Source: Aquimarina mytili
GTDB taxonomy: Bacteria > Bacteroidota > Bacteroidia > Flavobacteriales > Flavobacteriaceae
Direction of reading: 5' to 3'
Length of the DNA stretch: 64,000 bases
NCBI RefSeq assembly: GCF_016735115.1
Contig: NZ_JAERQJ010000002.1
Coordinates: 124,001 to 188,000, forward strand
This document shows positions 45,621 through 54,739 of the stretch, piece by piece (the first letter of the stretch is position 1; each line of letters starts with the position of its first letter). Both the position numbers and the translations under genes were made by a program. A model generated the notes under the pieces. That model was given only the letters and a program-made list of their open reading frames with translations, was not told where the DNA came from and did not search any database.

Positions 45621-46937
45621 TTATTCTGTTTCATGAGCATCAGGCGCTATAGAATCATCAATATCACTTAAATCTGTGGTGTTATTGATAAAATATTCTG
45701 TCTCTTCAAGAGTATCTTCGGGTGTGTCAATTCCTTCCTCTAACGCTTCAGGGTTCATTTTTTTATCTCTAATCATTCCACCGGTCATTACTAAACTGGT
45801 CCCAATAATAACAAATAATAGTATCCCAGGTTCAAAACCTTCTATAGTAGCTTCTGCAGGGATAGCATAGAATAAAAGTACAGTAATTAACCCTCTTGGA
45901 GCAATAAACAATTGAGGAAATATATCTTTCCCCATAAACAATCGTAATAGTCCATAACGGATGGCATAAATAGAAATCAGGATCAAGATACTAATCAAAG
46001 TAACTTTTAAACTTAACAAAGAGGACAGCACGATTGTAATACCAAAAATCACAAAAAATAAAGTACGGACAACAAAGGCCGTCTCTGCCGTTATAACATG
46101 CAATTCATGATATATTGATTTTGCCTTTTCAAAATCTAAATATTGTTTAAGTTGCCCCTGGAAAAACAATTTCATATTCGCTATAACTAATCCAAAGATC
46201 AAAATAATAATTAGTGATGATAAGTGCATTTTCTTTCCTAAAGCATATAATAGCAACAATACAGCGATGAGAAGAAATAGTTTAACCTGACTTTTAATTT
46301 TCTGAAATATTAAAATAATGGCATAACTGGCTACCAATGAAATAATAATGGTCAGAATCAGATTTAGAAAAAAGCCTCCTACTCCAGAATCTTCTGCTGG
46401 ATTTAATCTTCCGGTTAAAAAATAGAACAACATAATCCCCAAGATGTCAGAAAATGTACTTTCATAGATATGAAATTCTTTTTTCGCCTCTTTAAGCGAA
46501 GATACACTGGGTATAATAATCGCACTTGATAATATTGACAATGGTGTAGCATATAACCAGGCAGATTGCATAGTCATTCCTTTCACCAATGCTTTTAGTA
46601 TTACGGCAGCTATAAAAGTAGAAGCCACAAGCCCTATCAAAGCAATAGCCATTGATTTTAGAATTGGCATCAGTTTATCACTTTTTAGTTTAAGCTCTAA
46701 AGCCGCCTCAAGTACAATCATAATCAACCCTACGATACCCAATACCTCTAACATCGATAAGAATTGATTTGGATCCGCTCCAAAACCTTTGAGAATATAT
46801 TGTAAAATAATTCCTAAAATGATCAGTAGTAGTACTGCTGGAACATTGGTTTTTTTTGCTACTCCATTAAAGATAAATGATAAAATAATTGTTAGAGAAA
46901 TTCCAATAATAACGTTGTACGAAGAAAAAATTTCCAT
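45621..46937 (-). CDS. Cation:proton antiporter (NhaP/CPA1-like)
   Basis: The 438-residue protein has about 12 transmembrane helices. VPAVLLLIILGIILQYIL and the acidic, polar region GLIMIVLEAALELKL match CPA1-type Na+(K+)/H+ exchangers. ATPLSILSSAIIIPS and FIAPRGLITVLLFYAIPAE are further family motifs. The last 50 residues form an acidic cytoplasmic tail (EALEEGIDTPEDTLEETEYF), which may regulate or be sensitive to cation load. It stands alone, divergent from the pirin gene. Confidence 0.92.
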   Translation of the reverse strand: MEIFSSYNVIIGISLTIILSFIFNGVAKKTNVPAVLLLIILGIILQYILKGFGADPNQFLSMLEVLGIVGLIMIVLEAALELKLKSDKLMPILKSMAIALIGLVASTFIAAVILKALVKGMTMQSAWLYATPLSILSSAIIIPSVSSLKEAKKEFHIYESTFSDILGIMLFYFLTGRLNPAEDSGVGGFFLNLILTIIISLVASYAIILIFQKIKSQVKLFLLIAVLLLLYALGKKMHLSSLIIILIFGLVIANMKLFFQGQLKQYLDFEKAKSIYHELHVITAETAFVVRTLFFVIFGITIVLSSLLSLKVTLISILILISIYAIRYGLLRLFMGKDIFPQLFIAPRGLITVLLFYAIPAEATIEGFEPGILLFVIIGTSLVMTGGMIRDKKMNPEALEEGIDTPEDTLEETEYFINNTTDLSDIDDSIAPDAHETE

Positions 46938-47174
46938 AAGTAGGTTTAAGGTTGATTGTATTAGTTGATTATGCTTATAAACGAATGAAAAGATAGTAAA
47001 TTATTTTAAAGTAAAAGGATTATAAAAATCCTTAACAAAAGCCCATAACTTCTACTCAAATGTAAAAGAGATTTTTAGCGTAAAAATTATACTAGGTTAA
47101 TATAAATTTAACCCTGTATCCATCGAAAATAATTTACCTTTAAACCTCTCTTAGTAAAGAAAACAGTATTTAAT

Positions 47175-48065
47175 ATGTCTAATCAAGGATTGATAATAGA
47201 AGAACGAAGTCGAGATATAGGTGATTTTTTAGTTGGAAGACTCATCCCCTTTAGAAAAAAACGTATGGTGGGTCCTTTTATATTTATTGATCATATGGGA
47301 CCTGCCCTCATAAAAAAAGGAAATTATATGGATGTTGATCAGCATCCCCATATTGGTTTATCAACCCTAACTTATATGCTTGAAGGCGAATTAATGCATC
47401 AGGATAGTATTGGTACGAATCAACGTATTTCTCCTGGATCTGTAAATTGGATGGTTGCCGGTAAAGGAGTAACACATACCGAACGCACCCCTCATGATTT
47501 AAGAGACGGAAGAGAGTTTACTGCTCATGGATATCAGATATGGGTTGCTCTACCCAAAGAATTAGAAGATATTGAACCTGAATTTCATCATATTGACGTT
47601 AAGGATTTGCCAAGTTGGAGTGATAGTGGAGCACATTATCGACTAATTGCCGGAAAAGGATATGGACACACCTCTCCTCTACCCGTTCATTCTGATCTGT
47701 TTATGGTTGAAATAAAAACCGAAGAATTGTATGAATTAAAAATCAAAGGAGAATTACAAGGAGAGATAGGTATTTGCATTGTAAAAGGAGCTATTGAAGC
47801 ATGCGATGATCACATAGAAGAAGGAAATATGCTGGTATCCAAAATTGAAGATAGTTGTTTTATTACATTAAAGCCCAATACCCACGTGTTACTATTTGGC
47901 GGTGAACCCTTTACTGAAGAACGACATATATTCTGGAACTTTGTATCTACGAGCAAAGAAAAAATTGAAGGAGCAAAAAAACAATGGCAAAATCATGAGT
48001 TTCCTGTTGTTCCAAATGACACGACCTATATACCACTTCCAATCAACACATTAAAACGATCATAA
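47175..48065 (+). CDS. Pirin-family protein
   Basis: The 296-residue cupin-type protein has the pirin N-terminal motif GPFIFIDHMGPAL, metal-binding HPHIGLSTLTYMLEGE (His-x-His and Glu) and the SVNWMVAGKGVTHTERTP strand. C-terminal cupin sequences include GHTSPLPVHSDLFMVEI and VLLFGGEPF. Bacterial pirins have quercetinase-like or regulatory roles. The promoter presumably lies in the 237-base divergent gap before it. It is convergent with the FAD oxidoreductase gene. Confidence 0.93.
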   Translation: MSNQGLIIEERSRDIGDFLVGRLIPFRKKRMVGPFIFIDHMGPALIKKGNYMDVDQHPHIGLSTLTYMLEGELMHQDSIGTNQRISPGSVNWMVAGKGVTHTERTPHDLRDGREFTAHGYQIWVALPKELEDIEPEFHHIDVKDLPSWSDSGAHYRLIAGKGYGHTSPLPVHSDLFMVEIKTEELYELKIKGELQGEIGICIVKGAIEACDDHIEEGNMLVSKIEDSCFITLKPNTHVLLFGGEPFTEERHIFWNFVSTSKEKIEGAKKQWQNHEFPVVPNDTTYIPLPINTLKRS

Positions 48066-48087
48066 TGATGTACCAAAAAAGGATTTA

Positions 48088-49710
48088 TTAATCTAATAGA
48101 GAAGCAATTAAATCTTCATCAAGTGTTTCTATCTCTATTTCCTCGTTGACATTGGATAAACCTACTGTATCTAAAAATCCATTAGAAAATAATTGAGCCA
48201 TTTCTTTAGATAATAAGCTATTTCTATATTTTTTCCATTCTTTTGCCCTAGCACCATACATATATTCTACTAAACCAGGAAAGCCCCAATCTGAATTTTT
48301 ACCCCAATGAATGGTAAACGGTATATTATTATGTTGCAACACTTGGATCATTCTCTTAGAAAACTCTTTTAAACTCATTAGGTTTCTGCTTTTCTTCCAT
48401 AGTACTCCATCAATTTCTATCATACATGTAATAGGAAACTTTGTAAAAGCCAAAGTTGCTTCAGATTTTTTAACAAATCGCATGGCATATATTCCGGGTA
48501 TAGGACCTTCTTTTTTTGTAAGGTCGATGAGCACTTTTAACGCTTTCTCTGAATCTTTACTGTCAACCCCAAACGAGCATGCAAAAGCTGGTCCTTGATA
48601 TGGTGCATCCCAAAAGGTCTCATATAAAGTTCCTAATGATTCTTCATTCACATCAGGTAAAATCTGTTTTTGTAACTGTTTAATGAAAAAAGGAATCCGC
48701 TTAGGGAACTTTTCACTAATTTTTATCAAAAGATATATCAAATCCCGATATACAGACTTTTCTATCGTATTAAATGGATCAGGGTATCTAGAAGTATACG
48801 GTTTTTTATACATTGCTTCGACCACATATTGATCATCATCGATGTAGGGGTTAATAAAAACCTTGTAGTGATATGGCCTTTTTGGTTTACCGTTAACATC
48901 TATTTCTCCTTCAATACGAAAATCTGAAGCCGCAAAATCCATAGTCTTGGCCAATTTCAAGGCTGTATCTTTATTTATTTTTTTTACATATCGTTTTAAT
49001 AAAAAACGATCTTCAGCCTCTAGTACCACACCATGGATGAACCCAAAAGACCCTAAACTAACCAATGCAGCATTAAACAATTCATCATTACGAATTACCT
49101 TTGAGTTAATTTTTTGAATAAACGAATTTGCCAATGCAGGTTTTGTATGGCGTTCTATATATACAATATCTTCTGGATTAGGACCTGTAATCAAATTTAG
49201 TCCTACGACATAATCTTGTATAGATCCCACATCTAAGGCAGAACCATGTACTCCTGTAGAAATACAACCTGCAATAGTTTGACCATTACTGGCCCCACTA
49301 GTTTTTAGGGATTTTCCATGCGCTCCTAAAGCTTGAGAAATCTCTTTGATCGTATTTCCACATTGAAAAAAAAATAAATTACTTTTCTCGAAAGAAGATG
49401 CTTGATGAACGTCGTCTGAAAATATAGGAAGATCCAGATTCATATAACTATTGTAGTGCATTCTATCTTTTTGATGTGCAACACTTGACATAGACCACCT
49501 TGCTCCGTATGCTCGAAATCCTTCATTATTATCCCGAGCTTCTTTTATAAGATTTTGAATCTCCTTTGCAGCATCATTATACCTATCTATTGCAGAAGGT
49601 ATATTTGCCTTTCCTTCTAACTGTGTGATTTGTAATAATTTTAAATCAAAAGGGCCATTTTTATGCAATGTGTCCCAGCTTGTTTTTGGATGAGAAGTAG
49701 TATTTGCCAT
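48088..49710 (-). CDS. FAD-binding oxidoreductase (aldonolactone-oxidase-like)
   Basis: The 540-residue protein has a FAD_binding_4 (VAO/PCMH) domain in the first 220 residues: FRAYGARWSMSSVAHQ, GASNGQTIAGCISTGVHGSA and GSFGFIHGVVLEAE. The C-terminal 300 residues resemble the ALO cap with VKKINKD and IHWGKNSDWGFPGL, similar to D-arabinono-1,4-lactone oxidases and sugar oxidases. The HWGK motif is the usual substrate-side feature of that group. No signal peptide. It lies 6 bases downstream of a small lipoprotein gene, so the two are probably co-transcribed. Confidence 0.85.
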   Translation of the reverse strand: MANTTSHPKTSWDTLHKNGPFDLKLLQITQLEGKANIPSAIDRYNDAAKEIQNLIKEARDNNEGFRAYGARWSMSSVAHQKDRMHYNSYMNLDLPIFSDDVHQASSFEKSNLFFFQCGNTIKEISQALGAHGKSLKTSGASNGQTIAGCISTGVHGSALDVGSIQDYVVGLNLITGPNPEDIVYIERHTKPALANSFIQKINSKVIRNDELFNAALVSLGSFGFIHGVVLEAEDRFLLKRYVKKINKDTALKLAKTMDFAASDFRIEGEIDVNGKPKRPYHYKVFINPYIDDDQYVVEAMYKKPYTSRYPDPFNTIEKSVYRDLIYLLIKISEKFPKRIPFFIKQLQKQILPDVNEESLGTLYETFWDAPYQGPAFACSFGVDSKDSEKALKVLIDLTKKEGPIPGIYAMRFVKKSEATLAFTKFPITCMIEIDGVLWKKSRNLMSLKEFSKRMIQVLQHNNIPFTIHWGKNSDWGFPGLVEYMYGARAKEWKKYRNSLLSKEMAQLFSNGFLDTVGLSNVNEEIEIETLDEDLIASLLD

Positions 49711-49716
49711 AATGTA

Positions 49717-50076
49717 TTAGTTTTCAGGTTTCATACATACGTACTTGATCTTTAGCTTTCGTTTGTTGCCAAAAGTAAATAGATATAAAAGGTTGCCACC
49801 AAATGTATCTTTATATTCTACAGAAAATAGTTTACCCGATTCGCAGCCTAATCTTTTAACAGGAATAGTGATTTTATCAATAGCAATATTCGCTTTTATT
49901 ACCGTATCCAAAACAATTACTTTCTTATCACGATACCAATCATCACGGTCATTTTGATCCGGCATAGGAGCGCCATTAGTACTTACTAGACGTACAGAAT
50001 AACAGGAACCAAAAAGTAATAGTATACTAAGATATACCAGTTTATTTCGAAAAGAATTAATATTCAGTATTGTCAT
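49717..50076 (-). CDS. Small lipoprotein, function unknown
   Basis: This 119-residue protein has a lipobox-like sequence (ILLLFGSCYS, Cys25). The mature part is beta-rich with KKVIVLDTVIKANIAI, RLGCESGKLFSVEYKDTFGG and FGNKRKLKIKYVCMKPEN; two Cys may form a disulfide. I do not recognise the family. Its position 6 bases upstream of the FAD oxidoreductase gene suggests a shared role, perhaps at the envelope, but nothing in the sequence names it. Confidence 0.7.
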   Translation of the reverse strand: MTILNINSFRNKLVYLSILLLFGSCYSVRLVSTNGAPMPDQNDRDDWYRDKKVIVLDTVIKANIAIDKITIPVKRLGCESGKLFSVEYKDTFGGNLLYLFTFGNKRKLKIKYVCMKPEN

Positions 50077-50377
50077 AATCCTATTTGATAAAATTAGTAG
50101 CGATAGGTATCTAAAATTAGTTATTACCTACACATAATAAATCACTAAAAATGGGGAAATACTTATGACAATTGAGGAGTATAAATTTATGAATAATTCA
50201 ACAATACAAAAAGAGGAAAATCCCCTTTTTTTAATACAAATATAAAAGGGGGTTTACCCCTATTAATGAATTAAATTATGTATCGATGGCATTTAAAATA
50301 TAGCACAAAAAAAGAAAGACTGAAATACATCAGTCCTTCTTCATAAAATAGGTAAGTTCAGGGTTTTGATTAAATTT
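50077..50377. other. 301-base intergenic region with G-run motif and terminator
   Basis: No gene is seen. The region contains ATAAAAGGGGGTTTACCCCT (50241-50260), which resembles the motif upstream of the defence operon, and the terminator of the next gene (50306-50341). ATGGGG and AAATCCCC runs flank it. Confidence 0.5.
50306..50341 (-). terminator. Rho-independent terminator
   Basis: A stem (AAGAAAGACTGA / TCAGTCCTTCTT, one mismatch) with a short loop is followed on the minus strand by a run of seven T. It lies 36 bases after the stop of the gene ending at 50378. Confidence 0.75.
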
Positions 50378-50737
50378 TTAATCTCCGGCTAACAACACAT
50401 AATTAGAGGTTACAGGAGATACACTATATTCTTTTACATTTCTTTTATTTTCTAAATACTTATCAGCTTCTGCAAAAGCCGTTTCCAAAGCGCTTAGTTT
50501 GGAATTGTCTGCAACAACAATTGTCTTAGATATCATGGTACCATTAGTGTATTGAATGGTGATTTTCCATTTTTTCACAGAATGTAGATTCTTATTCTTC
50601 GCAGCATCTTTTTCATCTTCTTTTTTCTTTTTCCTGTCAGTTTTCTCCTTATCCGAAGAATATGCTGATTCTGTTATCATAGGTGACGCATTTCCTAAAG
50701 ACATACAGATTAGAGTAATCGCTAAAAAGAGTTTCAT
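50378..50737 (-). CDS. Small secreted protein with Lys/Glu-rich segment, function unknown
   Basis: The 119-residue protein has a likely signal peptide (LAITLICMSLGNA). A very charged segment follows (KEKTDRKKKKEDEKDAAKNK), then beta-strands (HSVKKWKITIQYTNGTMI, SKLSALETAFAEADKYLENK). I do not recognise a family. Its start region shares mirror-image promoter elements with the divergent HTH-like gene at 50850, and AATCAAAT boxes cover both, so the two genes are probably controlled by the same factor. Confidence 0.65.
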   Translation of the reverse strand: MKLFLAITLICMSLGNASPMITESAYSSDKEKTDRKKKKEDEKDAAKNKNLHSVKKWKITIQYTNGTMISKTIVVADNSKLSALETAFAEADKYLENKRNVKEYSVSPVTSNYVLLAGD

Positions 50738-50763
50738 AGTTCAATGATTTGATTAGTATGAAT

Positions 50764-50771
50764 CAAATATA
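50764..50771 (-). promoter_or_regulatory. Predicted -7 element of the small secreted protein gene
   Basis: The minus strand reads TATATTTG, an exact TAnnTTTG match, 26 bases before the start codon at 50737. It lies within the left arm of the 15-base inverted repeat. Confidence 0.55.
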
Positions 50772-50819
50772 CAAACATTTTTTTAATAATCAAATATTTT
50801 TTTAATAAAAATTTATTTG

Positions 50820-50827
50820 TATATTTG
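50820..50827 (+). promoter_or_regulatory. Predicted -7 element of the small HTH-like gene
   Basis: TATATTTG matches TAnnTTTG and lies 22 bases before the ATG at 50850, implying a very short leader. It lies within the right arm of the inverted repeat. Confidence 0.6.
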
Positions 50828-50849
50828 ATTTCTTTTTACATATTTTACA

Positions 50850-51059
50850 ATGGTTAACAAGAAATTAAAAAAGCTTCTTAAAAAAAGTAAAGGAGCAAAA
50901 ACAGTGTACGGCTTATCAAAAACCTTGGGGGTAAGTCCGCAGGCAGGTGATTATGTGGTAAAGCGAAAAGACCTTGCTAAAGATTTTGAGCGGCTAAAGA
51001 AAATAGCCGATTATATGGGTGTAGATATCAAGGATGTTATTGATTATAAAGAAAAATAA
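50850..51059 (+). CDS. Small helix-turn-helix-like protein
   Basis: The 69-residue protein is mostly helical and basic. The stretch KTVYGLSKTLGVSPQAGDYV looks like a helix-turn-helix of the Cro/C1 or XRE type, and DFERLKKIADYMGVDIKDVI is a second helix pair. I do not recognise a named family. The AATCAAAT box cluster over its own promoter and that of the divergent gene makes it a good candidate autoregulator (inference). It is followed by a bidirectional terminator shared with the M14 carboxypeptidase gene. Confidence 0.7.
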   Translation: MVNKKLKKLLKKSKGAKTVYGLSKTLGVSPQAGDYVVKRKDLAKDFERLKKIADYMGVDIKDVIDYKEK

Positions 51060-51091
51060 TCTTGTACTCTACGATAGGTACTATCCATAAT

Positions 51092-51125
51092 AAAACGAGC
51101 CGCAATATTCATTGCGGCTCGTTTT
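51092..51125. terminator. Bidirectional Rho-independent terminator
   Basis: A perfect 15-base stem (AAAACGAGCCGCAAT and its complement) with an ATTC loop lies between the convergent ends of the HTH-like gene and the M14 gene. The ends are A- and T-rich in both directions, so it can stop transcription from either side. Confidence 0.93.
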
Positions 51126-51146
51126 GTATATATGAGGTATGTAATA

Positions 51147-54100
51147 CTATAGCTTCATAAATCGTTTAGAGATCTTAGCTCCATTAGTATCGATTTCTAT
51201 AACATAAATTCCATTAGGTAGATTTGAAACATTCACCTTGTTTTCAGACAATGTGCTATTAATAACTATTTGCCCTAAGTAATTTACAATTTTAAAAGAG
51301 GCTTTTTTAGAGTTCATTCCATCAATAAAAAGTACTCCTTTTTTTATAGGATTCGGGTGCAAAATAATCTTATCAGTTTTATTTAGTTGGGCAAGGCCAT
51401 TTTCTTTAAAGACCACCCCTCCAATATTAACAGTATAATCTTCAACTTCTCCATAAGTAAAGGTTTCGCAAGGACCTGGCGCTCCATTATATTTCATAGA
51501 CACTCTCATTCTGGTATTTCCCTCCTGTGCTGTAGTAGGTACAGAAAAATCATATGATAGAGCGTCACCACTTGATGTTGATGCAGACACTACTTGTTCT
51601 GAATCTTCAAAAATTCCATTTTTATTATAATCAATCCAAACTCCAAAAAATTCGGTATAGGATGAATTTGCAAAACCTACACTTAACGTAATAGTATTAA
51701 TACCATAATTAACAATAGGCCCACCTATATCGGTATAATCACTATATCCTGTTGTCGCAGACGATGGATTACTAAAACCTCCTATACTAACAAGGTCAAT
51801 ATATTCAAAGTTTATGTTATTACCTTGTGATGTGCAATATGTGATATCGGCGTCCAAGGTCGTTCCGCTTGCAGTATTACTAGATGGTGAGCTATTTCCT
51901 GCCGCATCTTTAGCTATAACCGTAAAAGAATATGTAGTATTTGGTGTTAAACCAGAAACAACGCTAATTAACCCATCGGTTGTAGTATCAACTAATGTTG
52001 ATCCCTGATATACTTCGTAACCTGTTACTCCTACATTATCTGTTGATGATTCCCAAGATAATGTAATACTCGTTCCTGTAATATTAGAAGTCACAAGGTT
52101 TGTTGGTGCAGTTGGCGCCTCTGTATCTACAACAGATGATAAAATTTTGATATTATCAATAGCCATATCACTTCGCCAGCTTGTACCTGTCGTACCTTTA
52201 AATTGTAATTTAATCACCGAACCTGAATACCCCGAAAGACTTACATCAGCTTGATTCCAGGTATTTCCTAAATTTCCACTTTCTGACCAGATCGAAGTAT
52301 ACGTACCTCCGTCATCTGTACTTATTAAAACTTCCATCGTTCCCATTGTCGCTCCATACATATGATATCCAAATTCCAGAGAAACCCCCGAAAGCGAAGA
52401 CAAATCAATACAAGGACTATTAAGAAGCGCTACTTTGTTAGGGTTTCCAGACGGGTTTGCACTCGTTGAAGCTTCGGTATATAGGTAAAAAGAACCCTCT
52501 TGACCGGTTGAAGGCCCTGTAGTGCTTGATGGGGTGCCTCCAGAGTCTCGTGTCCAATCTATGTCATCACCAGTAGCGTTTGCCCATGCTCCTAAGCCCG
52601 ACTCAAAACTTTCAGTATACGGAAAGTTATTAATTCCTGCACATAACGGCACCTCAGTTGTTGCAAAGTTTATAGATGTGCTATATGGCGAACTTGGCCC
52701 TCCTGCACAATTACTTCTCACTTGTGCCTCATAGTCTGTTGTAGCGGTTAAACCCGTAATATTGATGGCATTATTATTTGCAGAAAGCGTTGTCCAATTT
52801 GTATTTCCAACCACTCGATAACGTACATCGTAAGTTGCTCCCGCACTAGCTTGCCAGCTTAATGTAGCAGATACTGCCTGAACATTTGATGCCGTTAGAC
52901 CTGTGGGCGCAACTCCTCCAATTGGAGTCAATTGTACATCTTGAATCACGGTAGCATAATCCGCAATAGATACTCCGTTAAGTGTTAATGACTCATAACA
53001 TTCTGCTTCATATAAAATATTGTATGTTCCAGCTTTTATAGGCCTATAATAGTCTCCTTCGGGCAACTCTGTAGGAACCCATGATTCGTAATTTTCTTTT
53101 CCTACTATTGTAATTTTTGCTTCTATAGGTTGATTAGTTACCGCATCGGTTACTACGCCACGTATTCCGTAATTGATTTGTTTCAAAAAAGCAATAAGGG
53201 CATCCTTATTGTAATTCCAATAGTTCACTAATTGACTTGCAGGTGGTGTTTTAGCATTAGAGAGTTCTACGGTTACTTCTCTTCCTTTATGATTATAAAT
53301 CTGATAATCTTGTCGCCCTCCCTGCACTTCATACCATGCATAACCATTAGTTATTCCGTTATTTCTATCATCAAAATACCCGTTAGGACTATTTGCCTGA
53401 CAAAAATCACGATACTCTTCAGAAACATGTATAAAATAATCTTCATCTGGATGTGCTCCTGCATAAGTATCCCATGGATAATTAATTAACTCTATTCCTC
53501 CATGAAAATTAGCAGAAAGCACAAAATGCTTAGTAGCTGCAAAATTCATAAAAGCTAATGTTTCGGTTTGATATGCGTTGCCATCTGGATTTGGTCCATC
53601 ATCAGGATCAGGATAATTTCTGTTTAAATCAACATTATTAGCATTACCTCGTGTTGCATTGGCTACAGAGGTATTATTAGGACTGTTTCTAAATGTGCCA
53701 TCTGGATTTGCTAAAGGATTAATCCAAACCTCATTATTATCTAATAAGTCTTTAATTTCCAGATGTCTTGGATTAGAAGTATCTGTATAAGCATTGAGTA
53801 AAAAGTCGATTAGATTTAGCATCATTGGATATCCTGCAATCTCATCCCCGTGCATTGACGAAGTATACATTACTCTTGGTTCTTGCTCATTATTATTTAC
53901 ATTGTCGGATAGCTTTACAAACAATAGAGATTTATCTCCTTCTGTTGTTGCTCCAATATTTTCTATTTTACATAGTGAAGGGTTGTTTGTAGCAAACTCA
54001 TTCATCATTGTCACATAATCGGCATATGTAGGATATGCAGTAAGCGGAAAAGTAGCTGCCGCTTTATATGAAATATCAGAAGTCATAAGTCTATCACCGA

Positions 54101-54389
54101 TTATATTATCTTCTGCAACAATTGTAAAAGGAATATTTTTTTGCAAAAAAGAAACGTATTGATTTTTGTTTGCCATTACTTTAACCGATTTGGTTACCTC
54201 GTCGTAATGAATAATTGATAACTCCTTAGTTATAGTAGTTAGTTCTGATATGTTATTTATAACAAAACTGAAAATCACCTCGCCTTTTAAATTGAGATAT
54301 GTATTTGCAAGATCTTTATTGTTTTGCGCATACGTGAGACTGCTCATGGTACAAAATACCAAAAGCATTAATACAGTAAGTTTTTTCAT
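51147..54389 (-). CDS. T9SS-secreted M14 zinc carboxypeptidase with FN3, MAM and GEVED domains
   Basis: The 1080-residue protein has a signal peptide (LMLLVFCTMSSLTYA). The M14 peptidase (about 105-405) has the zinc motif SSMHGDEIAGYPMML, the third ligand in FHGGIELINYPWDT and catalytic Glu in REVTVELSNAKTPP. A CarboxypepD-regulatory-like domain follows (GIRGVVTDAVTNQPIEAK), then FN3 (GLTATTDYEAQVRSN), a MAM-type domain (FPYTESFESGLGAW), a second FN3, a GEVED domain (CETFTYGEVEDYTVNIGG) and the type IX sorting tail (HPNPIKKGVLFIDGM, ending KRFMKL). It should be exported and anchored or released at the cell surface to digest peptides. Confidence 0.92.
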   Translation of the reverse strand: MKKLTVLMLLVFCTMSSLTYAQNNKDLANTYLNLKGEVIFSFVINNISELTTITKELSIIHYDEVTKSVKVMANKNQYVSFLQKNIPFTIVAEDNIIGDRLMTSDISYKAAATFPLTAYPTYADYVTMMNEFATNNPSLCKIENIGATTEGDKSLLFVKLSDNVNNNEQEPRVMYTSSMHGDEIAGYPMMLNLIDFLLNAYTDTSNPRHLEIKDLLDNNEVWINPLANPDGTFRNSPNNTSVANATRGNANNVDLNRNYPDPDDGPNPDGNAYQTETLAFMNFAATKHFVLSANFHGGIELINYPWDTYAGAHPDEDYFIHVSEEYRDFCQANSPNGYFDDRNNGITNGYAWYEVQGGRQDYQIYNHKGREVTVELSNAKTPPASQLVNYWNYNKDALIAFLKQINYGIRGVVTDAVTNQPIEAKITIVGKENYESWVPTELPEGDYYRPIKAGTYNILYEAECYESLTLNGVSIADYATVIQDVQLTPIGGVAPTGLTASNVQAVSATLSWQASAGATYDVRYRVVGNTNWTTLSANNNAINITGLTATTDYEAQVRSNCAGGPSSPYSTSINFATTEVPLCAGINNFPYTESFESGLGAWANATGDDIDWTRDSGGTPSSTTGPSTGQEGSFYLYTEASTSANPSGNPNKVALLNSPCIDLSSLSGVSLEFGYHMYGATMGTMEVLISTDDGGTYTSIWSESGNLGNTWNQADVSLSGYSGSVIKLQFKGTTGTSWRSDMAIDNIKILSSVVDTEAPTAPTNLVTSNITGTSITLSWESSTDNVGVTGYEVYQGSTLVDTTTDGLISVVSGLTPNTTYSFTVIAKDAAGNSSPSSNTASGTTLDADITYCTSQGNNINFEYIDLVSIGGFSNPSSATTGYSDYTDIGGPIVNYGINTITLSVGFANSSYTEFFGVWIDYNKNGIFEDSEQVVSASTSSGDALSYDFSVPTTAQEGNTRMRVSMKYNGAPGPCETFTYGEVEDYTVNIGGVVFKENGLAQLNKTDKIILHPNPIKKGVLFIDGMNSKKASFKIVNYLGQIVINSTLSENKVNVSNLPNGIYVIEIDTNGAKISKRFMKL

Positions 54390-54535
54390 GGTTTTAAGAG
54401 TAGTTAAATTGAGTTAATAATTTGATTTATGTGTAATACTTTGTCTTTAAAGATAGTACAAATTCTATGAGAAGTCAATACAGGAAGGTTGTTGATTATA
54501 AGAAATCAGGGACTTTCTTCAACATTATGATGTAT

Positions 54536-54571
54536 AAAAAAGCCTCCAAAGATTAGCATTGTGGAGGCTTT
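54536..54571 (-). terminator. Rho-independent terminator
   Basis: A nine-base stem (AAAGCCTCC / GGAGGCTTT) with a 15-base loop is followed on the minus strand by T residues. It lies 32 bases after the stop of the 35-residue gene and ends the acidic-lipoprotein transcription unit. Confidence 0.85.
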
Positions 54572-54602
54572 GATAAACTATATCTGAGAAATATTAATAT
54601 GG

Positions 54603-54710
54603 CTATATATATGCGACTAGTAGAAAAATCAAGAAGAAGCAATAAATAATTACTAAAGCTCCTGCTATTAGTATTCCATCTTTTGATATTTTCTTATCCT
54701 TAAAAAACAT
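54603..54710 (-). CDS. Small 35-residue membrane protein
   Basis: An ATG at 54710 opens a 35-codon frame. The product has a short charged start (FFKDKKISKDG) and a single long hydrophobic helix (LVIIYCFFLIFLLVAYI). A TTG at 54743, overlapping the TGA of the acidic lipoprotein gene by two bases, would add 11 residues (KGFTTNALKS in the extension) and couple translation. A terminator follows 32 bases later. The frame is short, but the tight spacing, strong helix and terminator support it as a gene. Confidence 0.6.
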   Translation of the reverse strand: MFFKDKKISKDGILIAGALVIIYCFFLIFLLVAYI

Positions 54711-54739
54711 TGATTTCAACGCGTTTGTTGTAAACCCTT

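Larger units (their letters stand above)
50747..50830. promoter_or_regulatory. Cluster of four AATCAAAT/ATTTGATT boxes between divergent genes
   Basis: ATTTGATT occurs at 50747 and 50823, AATCAAAT at 50761 and 50788. The outermost pair form a perfect 15-base inverted repeat (AATCAAATATACAAA at 50761-50775 and its complement at 50816-50830). The first pair form another 8-base dyad with a 6-base spacer. The boxes overlap the -7 elements of both promoters. This is the arrangement expected for an operator of a repressor that controls both genes. Confidence 0.65.
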
